A model generated the notes under the pieces. That model saw only the letters and a program-made list of their open reading frames with translations, was not told the origin of the DNA and ran no database searches. Positions 44,901-54,100 of a DNA stretch of 64,000 nt are shown here, one piece after another (the first letter of the stretch is position 1; the number at the start of each line of letters is the position of its first letter). The stretch is from Flavobacterium indicum GPTSA100-9 = DSM 17447 (GTDB lineage Bacteria > Bacteroidota > Bacteroidia > Flavobacteriales > Flavobacteriaceae). The stretch covers positions 372,001-436,000 of the forward strand of contig NC_017025.1 in NCBI RefSeq assembly GCF_000455605.1. The letters are read 5' to 3'. Position numbers and translations under genes: made by a program.

Positions 44901-45195
44901 CTGTGGCGAAATCATTAAAGAAGTAAGCCTTTTAGGTATTCCAAATTATTTTACACCCAATGGAGACGGATTTAACGATACTTGGAATATTAAAGGGATA
45001 ACAGAATACTACAATTCAAAATCAATAATTTACATTTTTGACCGTTACGGAAAACTAATTAAACAGTTGTCACCTCATAGTAATGGATGGGATGGTACTT
45101 ACAATGGTAATCCACTGCCAGCTTCAGATTATTGGTACAATATTAAATTAGAAGACGGTCGTTTATTGAAGGGACATTTTACTTTAAAAAGATAA
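41974..45195 (+). CDS. Large secreted protein with PKD domain and T9SS type B sorting domain
   Basis: From the ATG at 41974 the protein is 1073 residues with a good signal peptide ending LFAQ. The longer frame from 41926 would place 16 residues before it. The N-terminal 370 residues look like a beta-propeller-like region (GENAGLDFNNGTP, MKFSPDGRKLVACH, LGPDGKIYVTQY). A PKD domain follows (ATWNFGDGNTSNAISPTYTY). Then come about four modules, each opening with CDD (CDDNNDGFSAFNL, CDDTVSGTATDGIATF, CDDNQDGMYAFDT, CDDEASPLTQDGMFAF). The C-terminus is a type B gliding/T9SS signal (NYFTPNGDGFNDTWNIKGI, IFDRYGKLIKQL, YNGNPLPASDYWY). It is secreted through the type IX system (see sprA) and stays on the surface or is released. 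The ligand is unknown. Confidence 0.85.
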   Translation: MKYFYVVIIIFLSSFLFAQGEANIWYFGENAGLDFNNGTPVALTDGQINTNEGCAVLSNNLGQLLFYTDGVTIYNKNHQVMLNGSGLLGHSSSTQSATIIPKPGTNNLFYVFTQTINAGPNGLRYSVVDLNLDGGLGGVTSEKNIFVTAPSCEKLAVVKHANNIDYWILVHGWNNNIISSYLLTTSGLSTTPINNSIGVVVPNTNLDNVIGYMKFSPDGRKLVACHAFVYTAELYDFDNSTGILSNPISLFTGENLQTYGAEFSPNNDVLYISQSSTNVLSQFDLTASNIPASRVYLSSLNSLVGALQLGPDGKIYVTQYFKTKLGVINNPNVIGSACNLVVDAIDLNGRLCKAGLPAFSQSFFYTPLINITSTCEGQASNFSFSTNQTILSATWNFGDGNTSNAISPTYTYANSGTYNVSVTITTPQGTGSNTRSITIYPRPTLIQNTVTLKQCDDNNDGFSAFNLTEANQLLVANTNNLTITYHETYNEADNGTNAIPNATAYTNQVVSNDVAYVRIENEHGCHRVAQLNLSVSTTNIPSSFQKTFTVCDDTVSGTATDGIATFNFSSVTSDIQALYPVGQALTIAYYKNLADALAEQNPITNTSNYTNIGYPNTQNIYIRVDSQVNNECLGLGHHITLNVERIPFVNDLTIRHCDDNQDGMYAFDTSTVEQQLINGLTGVQVTYTTTSGSILPSPLPNPFNTTTQDIIATVTNSTSTACNDTAIIHFIVDDLPEVFPIASNLTTVCDDEASPLTQDGMFAFNTTTFQSTLLGGQTGMNVYYYAANGTTLPSPLPNPFTTSTQNVTVEIVNPTNTQCKATYTIPFIIKPLPLIELAGSELVCSNDPSFTKIINAGVTDVAQISNYNYQWYLNGTIIPSATQYYLAVNTEGVYTCEVTHPNGCNRTRTITVTASNSATIEQISITDLSDNNSIVVYVSGSGDYEYSLDGINYQTSNTFNNLNPGVYNVYINDMNGCGEIIKEVSLLGIPNYFTPNGDGFNDTWNIKGITEYYNSKSIIYIFDRYGKLIKQLSPHSNGWDGTYNGNPLPASDYWYNIKLEDGRLLKGHFTLKR

Positions 45196-45286
45196 TATTT
45201 TATAAAAATGTTCTTGTTTGTTGATAATACTTAATTTCTCTATTCAACTTTTCTCTTAAACTTTATGGTTATTTCATTGCAACTTT

Positions 45287-45294
45287 TATCTTTG
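45287..45294 (+). promoter_or_regulatory. Possible -7 box of the maeB-ruvA-sprA operon
   Basis: TATCTTTG fits TAnnTTTG and lies 23 bases before the malic enzyme ATG. No clear TTTG partner is visible at the right distance. Confidence 0.4.
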
Positions 45295-45317
45295 TAAGTT
45301 GATAGAAATGGAATTTT

Positions 45318-47612
45318 ATGCAAAAGAATAATAAAAGAAGAGAAGCATTATTGTATCACGCAAAACCTACACCTGGTAAAATTCAGGTGGTGCCTACAAA
45401 AAAATATGCTACACAACGTGATTTGTCATTGGCTTACTCACCCGGAGTAGCAGAGCCTTGTTTGGAAATCGCAAAAGATGTAAACAACGTTTATAAATAT
45501 ACAGCTAAAGGAAATTTAGTAGCAGTTATTTCTAATGGAACTGCTGTTTTAGGATTAGGAGATATTGGTCCAGAAGCCTCAAAACCAGTAATGGAAGGTA
45601 AGGGGCTTTTATTTAAAATATTTTCAGATATTGATGTGTTTGATATTGAGGTAGATACTAAAGATGTAGACGCTTTTATCGAAACGGTTAAGAATATAGC
45701 ACCTACTTTTGGAGGTATCAACTTAGAAGATATCAAAGCACCAGAATCATTTGAAATTGAAAGACGATTAGTTGAAGAGCTGGACATTCCCATAATGCAT
45801 GACGACCAGCACGGAACGGCTATTATTTCTTCTGCTGCATTACTAAACGCCTTAGAACTTGCAGGTAAAGAAATTAGTCAAGTTAAAGTGGTGGTTTCAG
45901 GAGCAGGCTCTGCAGCTTTAGCTTGTGCCAATTTATACGTTGCGTTAGGTGTGAAGTCAGAAAACGTGTACATGTTTGATGTAAATGGCTTGTTGACGGT
46001 ATGTCGTGAAGATTTATCTGAACTTCAAAAAAAATATGCCAAGTCATGTGATCCCGCACCATTGAGTGAAATGATCAAAGGTGCTGATGTGTTTCTTGGC
46101 CTTTCGGTAGGAAATATTTTAACTCCAGAAATGTTGTTAACTATGGCAAATGATCCAATTGTATTTGCTATGGCTAATCCAGTTCCAGAGATAGATTATA
46201 ATGTAGCTGTAAATACACGCGAAGATATCATAATGGCTACGGGTCGATCGGATTATCCTAATCAAGTAAATAATGTACTTGGTTTCCCCTATATTTTTAG
46301 AGGGGCATTGGATGTTCGTGCTAAGAAAATAAATGAGGCTATGAAAATGGCTGCGGTTAGAGCTTTAGCAGAATTAGCCAAAACACCAGTACCAGAGCAA
46401 GTAAATATTGCTTATGGTGAAAAAAAATTAATTTTTGGAAGAGATTACATTATTCCAAAACCATTTGACCCTCGTTTGATTTCTACTATTTCTCCTGCTG
46501 TAGCTAAAGCAGCCATTGAATCGGGTGTGGCACAACAAGAAATTCAAGATTGGGATAAATATGCTGATGAATTACAAGAACGTCTTGGTTCTGATAATAA
46601 ATTGGTTAAACTATTAACGAATAGAGCAAAAACAGATCCAAAACGTATCGTTTTTGCTGAAGCAGATCATTTAGATGTACTCAAAGCAGCTCAAATCGTT
46701 TATGAAGAAGGAATTGGTCAACCTATTTTATTAGGAAATAACGAAATTATTCAGGAATTAAAAGAAGAAATTGGATTTGAAGCAGAAGTGCCTATCATCG
46801 ATCCAAAATCCAAAGAAGAAGATAAACGTAGAGAAAAATATGCCCAATATTTTTGGGAAACCCGTCAAAGAAGAGGTATTTCTTTGTTAGATGCCCAAAA
46901 ATGGATGCGTGAGCGAAATTATTTTGCCTCAATGATGATTAATACTGGTGATGCTGATGCTTTAGTAACAGGTTATTCAAGAAGTTATCCTTCTGTAGTA
47001 AAACCCGTAATGCAATTGATAGATAAGCAACAAGGGGTGTCCAGAATTGCAACTACTAATATCATGAATACGAAAAGAGGTCCGCTTTTCTTGTCTGATA
47101 CTGCAATTAATCCTAATCCAACTGCCGATGATTTGGCTAAAATTGCCTTAATGACAGCTAAAACAGTTCGAATGTTTGGAATTGAACCTGTTATTGCCAT
47201 GATTTCATTTTCAAATTTTGGTTCTTCTTCAGATGAAAGTGCTATAAAAGTTAGACAAGCAGTACAGTTTTTACACGACCATCATCCAGATTTAATTGTT
47301 GATGGCGAAATACAAACAGATTTTGCTTTAAATCCAGAAATGTTAAAAAGTAAGTTCCCTTTTTCAAAGTTAGTAAATAAGAAAGTAAATACGTTGATTT
47401 TCCCTAACTTAGATGCGGCAAATATTACTTATAAAATGTTAAAGGAATTGGATAAGGTAGTGTCTATTGGTCCAATTATGTTAGGGTTAGATAAGCCGGT
47501 TCACATTTTTCAATTGGGAGCTAGTGTAGAAGAAATGGTAAATATGGCTGCTGTTGCTGTTGTAGATGCACAAGAAAAAAACAAAAAACAAACACAAACA
47601 AGAAAAAAATAA
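45318..47612 (+). CDS. maeB: NADP-dependent malic enzyme with C-terminal phosphotransacetylase-like domain
   Basis: The 764-residue protein has the malic enzyme part (residues 1-425): LAYSPGVAEPCLEIAKD, the active-site segment DIPIMHDDQHGTAIISSAAL and the NADP-binding VVVSGAGSAALACANLY. A phosphotransacetylase-like domain (about 430-764) follows, with RIVFAEADHLDVLKAA and MNTKRGPLFLSDTAINPNP. It decarboxylates malate to pyruvate with NADPH. In this MaeB class the second domain is regulatory, responding to acetyl-CoA, rather than catalytic. ruvA starts three bases after its stop. Confidence 0.94.
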   Translation: MQKNNKRREALLYHAKPTPGKIQVVPTKKYATQRDLSLAYSPGVAEPCLEIAKDVNNVYKYTAKGNLVAVISNGTAVLGLGDIGPEASKPVMEGKGLLFKIFSDIDVFDIEVDTKDVDAFIETVKNIAPTFGGINLEDIKAPESFEIERRLVEELDIPIMHDDQHGTAIISSAALLNALELAGKEISQVKVVVSGAGSAALACANLYVALGVKSENVYMFDVNGLLTVCREDLSELQKKYAKSCDPAPLSEMIKGADVFLGLSVGNILTPEMLLTMANDPIVFAMANPVPEIDYNVAVNTREDIIMATGRSDYPNQVNNVLGFPYIFRGALDVRAKKINEAMKMAAVRALAELAKTPVPEQVNIAYGEKKLIFGRDYIIPKPFDPRLISTISPAVAKAAIESGVAQQEIQDWDKYADELQERLGSDNKLVKLLTNRAKTDPKRIVFAEADHLDVLKAAQIVYEEGIGQPILLGNNEIIQELKEEIGFEAEVPIIDPKSKEEDKRREKYAQYFWETRQRRGISLLDAQKWMRERNYFASMMINTGDADALVTGYSRSYPSVVKPVMQLIDKQQGVSRIATTNIMNTKRGPLFLSDTAINPNPTADDLAKIALMTAKTVRMFGIEPVIAMISFSNFGSSSDESAIKVRQAVQFLHDHHPDLIVDGEIQTDFALNPEMLKSKFPFSKLVNKKVNTLIFPNLDAANITYKMLKELDKVVSIGPIMLGLDKPVHIFQLGASVEEMVNMAAVAVVDAQEKNKKQTQTRKK

Positions 47613-47615
47613 TAC

Positions 47616-48197
47616 ATGATAGCACAGATTCAAGGGCGATTAGTAGAAAAAACACCTACAGATGTAGTGATTGATTGTCATGGTGTAGGATACCAAATAC
47701 ATATTTCATTACATACTTTTTCTCAACTACCCGAATCAGAAAATATTAAGCTATATACTTATCTGCAAATCAAAGAGGATGCCCATTCTTTATATGGTTT
47801 TGCTGAAAAAAAGGAACGTGAATTATTTAAACTGTTAATTTCAGTTTCTGGTGTTGGAGCAGGTACTGCAAGAACAATGTTGTCCTCTTTAGCACCTGAA
47901 CAAATTATTCAAGCTATTGCTTCTAATGATGTGGGAACCATTCAATCAATTAAAGGAATAGGAGCAAAAACAGCACAAAGAGTAATCTTAGATTTAAAAG
48001 AAAAAGTCCTCAAATTATATCAAATCGAAGAAGTTTCTGGTACGCCATACAATACAAACAAAGAAGAAGCGTTATCTGCATTAGAAGTTTTAGGTTATGT
48101 ACGAAAAAATGCAGAGAAAGTGGTAGAGAAAATTTTAGTTGCTACTCCTAATGCTTCTGTAGAAGATTTAATTAAACAAGCTTTAAAAGTATTATAG
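47616..48197 (+). CDS. ruvA: Holliday junction DNA-binding protein RuvA
   Basis: The 193-residue protein has the N-terminal OB fold (MIAQIQGRLVEKTPTDVVID), two helix-hairpin-helix motifs (FKLLISVSGVGAGTARTML, IGAKTAQRVILDLKEK) and a C-terminal RuvB-binding three-helix domain (NKEEALSALEVLGY). It holds the four-way junction for RuvB. The gene lies between maeB and sprA with gaps of three and two bases, so it is likely cotranscribed with both. Confidence 0.96.
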   Translation: MIAQIQGRLVEKTPTDVVIDCHGVGYQIHISLHTFSQLPESENIKLYTYLQIKEDAHSLYGFAEKKERELFKLLISVSGVGAGTARTMLSSLAPEQIIQAIASNDVGTIQSIKGIGAKTAQRVILDLKEKVLKLYQIEEVSGTPYNTNKEEALSALEVLGYVRKNAEKVVEKILVATPNASVEDLIKQALKVL

Positions 48198-48199
48198 AT

Positions 48200-51100
48200 T
48201 TGAAAAATTTGTTGTCAAAAATATTTTCAAGAAAAAGCATTTTTTCAATGCTAATGTTATTAGGGGTTGACGCCATTGCGCAAGATACACCAACTACATC
48301 ACAAGATACAGTTAAAACAGGTTTTAGTGTAGGACAAATAGATTTGCCTAATCCTAAAAGTGTGTTAGAAGGTTATACGTATGACCCTGTATCTGATCGC
48401 TACATTTATACAGCTACCATAGATGGATTTAATATTAACTATCCATTAATACTAACTCCTGAAGAATATGAAAAATTAGCAACAAAAGAATCCATTCGAA
48501 AATATTTTCAAGAAAAAACAACAGCTTTGGATGGTAAAAAGCCTGGTTCTGAAGAAGCAAAACGAAATTTATTGCCAAAATACTATGTAAACTCTAAATT
48601 TTTTGAAGCTATTTTTGGTGGAAATACCATTGATGTGAAACCTACTGGAACCGTAGAAGTTGATTTAGGTGTTCGTTTTACAAAACAAGATAATCCTTCT
48701 TTTTCTCCTAGAAATAGACGCACAACAGCCTTCGATTTCAATCAAAGAATATCCGTTGGATTGCAAGGTAAAGTGGGTACGCGATTAAATGTTAATATTA
48801 ATTATGACACGCAGTCTACCTTTGCTTTTCAAAATTTATTAAAGTTAGATTATACGCCTACCGAAGATGATATTTTGCAAAAAATTGAAGTAGGTAATGT
48901 GAGTTTTCCATTGTCAAATTCTTTAATTCGTGGCGCACAAAGTTTATTCGGTGTTAAAGCGCAATTTAAATTTGGTAAAACTACTGTAACTGGTGTTTTC
49001 TCTGAACAAAAATCTCAAACAAAATCTATTACTTCTCAAGGCGGCGGTACCATACAAGAATTTGATTTTTTTGCATTGGATTATGATGCGGACAAACACT
49101 ATTTCTTATCACAATATTTTAGAAATAAATATGATAGCGCTTTAAGAAATTACCCAATTATTGATTCCCGCGTTCAAATAACAAGAATTGAAGTTTGGGT
49201 AACTAATAAACAAAATCGTGTTACTTCAACTGATAACAATTTAAGAAATATTATTGCTTTACAGGATTTAGGTGAAACACAAATAAACGGAATTCCAGAT
49301 AATGAAGTAATAGGAGTGGATTTAGGAGTCTATCCAACATTCGTTAATGCCATGCCTGATTCACCAACCGATAATAAAAATAATAAGTTTGACCCAGGCC
49401 AAATAGGATTTAACTTCTTAAATAGTAATATTAGAGAAATTGCAACCGCGAGTAATGGTTTTACAACAGTTACGGGTATGAATGAAGGTCAAGATTACTC
49501 TAAGCTAGAAAATGCTAGAAAATTAGCACCTTCAGAATATACTTTTCATCCTCAGTTAGGGTACATTTCATTAAACCAACGGTTACAAAATGATGAGGTT
49601 TTAGCCGTAGCTTATCAATATACCATAGGGGATCAGGTTTATCAAGTGGGTGAATTTGCAACAGATGGCGTAGAATCTACTCAAGTAAATAGTTCAGGCG
49701 TTCCCTTAACACAAGCTTTAATATTAAAAATGTTAAAAGGGAGCTTGGTTGCAGTTAATGAACCAACGTGGGATTTAATGATGAAAAATATTTATCAAAT
49801 ACCGGGTGGTTCTCAATTAAATCAACAAGATTTTAAATTTAATATTTTATACCAAGATCCATCACCTTTAAATTATATTACGCAATCTGGTGCTGATCCT
49901 TTACCTTCGGATGTACAAAATACAACATTATTAAAAGTTTTAAATTTAGACAGATTAAATTACACTAATGACCCACAACCTAACGGCGATGGATTTTTTG
50001 ATTATTATCCTGGTTTAACGGTAGATCCTCAATACGGAAGAATAATATTTACAACAGTTGAGCCTTTTGGATCCTACTTGTTTGATAAATTAGGTTTAAA
50101 TCCAGGAGAGGATTATAATTCTGATGTTACTTATAATTCCAATCAATCGAAATATGTTTTCAGAACGCTCTATAAGGCAACTCAAGCAGCTGCTTTACAA
50201 GAAAGTGCTAAAAATAAATTTAAATTAAAAGGAAGTTTTAAGTCTTCTGGAGGAGACGGAATTGCATTAGGTGCTTTTAATGTGCCTCAAGGTAGTGTTG
50301 TAGTAACTGCAGGAGGTAGAACACTTGTTGAGGGTGTAGATTATACCGTAAACTATCAAGCGGGAAGGGTTCAAATTTTGGATCCAGCATTATTAGCTTC
50401 TAATACACCTATTCAAGTATCCTTAGAAAATAATTCTGTTTTTGGCCAACAAACTAGACGATTTTATGGTGTTAATGTAGAACATAAATTTAATGATAAG
50501 TTTTTTGTTGGTGCTACTTTCTTAAAATTAACAGAAAGACCTTTTACTCAAAAATCAGATTACAATCAAGAATCTGTAAATAATACAATAGTAGGTGTAA
50601 ATACAAATTTTTCTACGGAATTACCTTTTTTAACTCGATTGGTTAATAAATTACCAAATGTTGAAACAGATGTTCCTTCAAATTTATCATTCCGAGGTGA
50701 ATTTGCTTATTTATTTCCTAATGCTCCAAAAGCAGCAAATTTCAATGGTGAACCTACTTCCTATATTGACGATTTTGAAGGTTCGCAATCTAATATAGAT
50801 TTAAAATCACCGCAATCTTGGGCATTAGCCAGTGCTCCTATAGGGTTTGGTGGAGAATTTGGTGAAGATGTACTGAATTATGGTTATAGAAGAGCTAAAT
50901 TATCGTGGTATACTATTGATCCTGTTTTTTACACAGAAACGCCTTCTGGAATTGATAATAATGATTTGTCTTCAAACAAAACAAGAAGGATTTTTAGTCA
51001 AGAATTATTTCCTAATGTAGATATTGCTCAAGGACAAACAAATGTTATAAGTACTTTAGATTTATCCTATTATCCACAAGAAAGAGGTCCTTATAATTAC

Positions 51101-54100
51101 AACCCTTTAGCGTCGAGTACTAATGGGTTTTCACCTATAGATGCTCCTAATAATTGGGGTGGAATTATGCGTGCTATTAATACAACAAATTTTGAACAAG
51201 CTAATGTTGAGTATATTCAGTTTTGGGTGATGGACCCTTATTATGGAAATCCTGGAGATACAGCTAATAACACGAATACAGGAACATTAACATTTAACTT
51301 AGGAGAAATTAGTGAAGATATACTTAAAGACGGCAGAAAATTATATGAAAATGGTTTGCCTGAAAGTGGAGGTTCTCAACCTACAATAGCTTCTAACTGG
51401 GGAAAAGTACCGGCTTCTCAATCCTTAATTTATGCTTTTGATACTAATGATGCTAATCGTCAAGTTCAAGATTTGGGTTTAAATGGATTAAATGATGCGG
51501 AAGAAGCGGCAAAATATCCTGCCTATGCAGCGTTTCCTGACCCATCAGCAGACAACTATAATTTTTATTTAAATGCAACTGGAGATGTCTTAGAACGTTA
51601 TAAAAATTATAATGGATTGCAAGGTAATTCACCTATTACAGTTACAGATACCAATCGAGGTAGTACAACTTTACCTGATGTAGAAGATCTGAATAGGGAT
51701 AATACCATGAATACCATTAATGCGTATTTCAAGTTTAACGTAAATATTGCTCCAAACCCTCAAATTGGTCAAAATTACGTTTCAGATATAAGAGAAACTA
51801 CTCAAACAATGGCTAATGGTCAGTCAACAGTAGCAAGATGGGTGCAGTATAAAATTCCAATTCAAGAAGCAACAAGTGCAAATATAGAAGGTGCAATATC
51901 AGATTTTAGAACAATTCGTTTTATGAGAATGTTCTTAACTGGATTCAATGAAGATATTACCTTGAGATTTGGTACGTTAGATTTGGTTCGTGGAGAATGG
52001 AGAAGATACAATTCGTCATTAGATAGCACAGATCCAACTGTTGATGATGATAATACGGGCTTTGATGTAGTTGCGGTTAATGTTCAAGAAAATGGAAATC
52101 GAACTCCAATTAATTATGTAATTCCTCCTGGTGTAGATAGAGAACAATTATACAATAATAATAGTGTAATTAATCAAAATGAACAATCACTCTCGTTAAG
52201 AGTTTATAAAAAGGATGGATCAACTCCGGATTTAGGTGGTTTGGAAAAGGGTGATTCAAGAGCGGTATTTAAGAATGTAAACGTAGATATGCGTCAGTAT
52301 AAAAAAATGCGTATGTTCTTGCATGCTGAAGCACTTCAACCACCCACTGAAATTCAGCCATTGCAAAACGATCAAATGGTTGCGTTTATTAGATTTGGAA
52401 ACGATTTTACAGACAATTTCTATGAAGTAGAAATGCCGCTGAAAATAAGTCCGTTTGGTGATAATTCTCCAACTTCAGTATGGCCTTCTGAAAATGAAAT
52501 TGAACTACCATTGTCATTACTGACACAATTAAAGAGTTTAAAGTTAGCAAATGATCCTTCTATTGTGCCCGATATTAATGGCGTGGCATATTTAAATGAA
52601 AGTGCATTAGGATCGGCCAATAATAGAATAAATGTTGGTATTAAAGGAAATCCAAATTTTGGTTTGGTACGTACTTTAATGGTTGGAGTAAAAAACCCTA
52701 ATTCTAATGATCCATTAAGAGGGGAAGTGTGGTTCAATGAACTTCGAATGTCAGACATGGATAATAAAGGTGGATATGCTGCTGTAGCAAATTTAGATTC
52801 AAATTTAGCTGATTTTGCTACAATTTCTGCAACTGGTAAACTGAGCACAATAGGATTTGGAGGTATTGAACAAGGACCAAACGAAAGAAGTCGTGAAGAT
52901 GTAAAACAATATGATATCGTAACGAATTTTAATTTGGGTAAAATGTTGCCTAAAAAATGGAAAGTTACCTTGCCATTTAATTATGCTGTAGGAGAACAAT
53001 TTATTACTCCAAAATACGATCCGTTATATCAAGATATTGAATTGAATCAAATTTTAGATGCAACGTCAGACGCTTCGAGAAGAAATGAAATTAAAAATAG
53101 AGCTATAGATTATACAAAGAGAACCAGTATAAATTTCATTGGCGTGAAAAAAGAAAAAGGTGAAAATGCTAAATCTCGCTTCTATGATGTAGAAAATCTA
53201 ACCTTGTCGTATTCATTTAACGAAATGCTACACCACGATTTTCAAATTGAAAGCTTGGTGGATCAACAACAAAAAACGACAGTTGACTACGCATATTCTT
53301 TTAAACCTTTAGCAATAGAACCATTTAAAAAGAATAAATTTTTCAAAAAAAGTGGTTACTACAAAATGCTAAGTGATATGAATTTTAACCTTTTACCAAG
53401 TACTATTTCATTTAGCTCTAATATTATGCGTCAGTTCAACAGACAACAGTTTAGATTGATTGATGTTCAGGGGATTGGTATTGACCCATTGTATAGAAGA
53501 AATTATTTCTTTAATTATCAATACGGTTTTAATTTCCCAATTACGAAAGCATTAAAAGTAAATTATACGGTTGCGAATAACAATATTGTTAGAAATTATT
53601 TTGACGCTAATAAAAACCCAATTGATGGATTAGATATTTGGCATGATTACTGGAATATTGGTACACCAAATACGCATAACCAACAATTAACGGTTAATTA
53701 TGACTTGCCAATTAATAAAATACCGGCACTTGCATTTATAAAATCAACTTATATTTATACAAGTGATTTTAGTTGGCAACGTTCATCTGATGCTTTCGCT
53801 ACATTTTTAGCTCAAGATGGAACTTTATATCAACTAGGAAATACAGTACAAAATTCTGGTTCTCATAAGTTAAATGCCAGCTTAAATATGGATATGTTCT
53901 ATAAGTATATTGGATTAACGGCTAAGAAAACTAAAAAAGTAGCTTCTAATGTGAAAAAACCAGCTCCGAAACCTGGTGAGAAAATTGCTCCAGCTACACC
54001 AAAATCAAATCAAACTGAAGATAGAAGTAAGCTAAGTAAGTATTTAATTGGTTTTGCAACCAGTATTAAGAATATCCAATTAAATTACACAGAAAATGGA

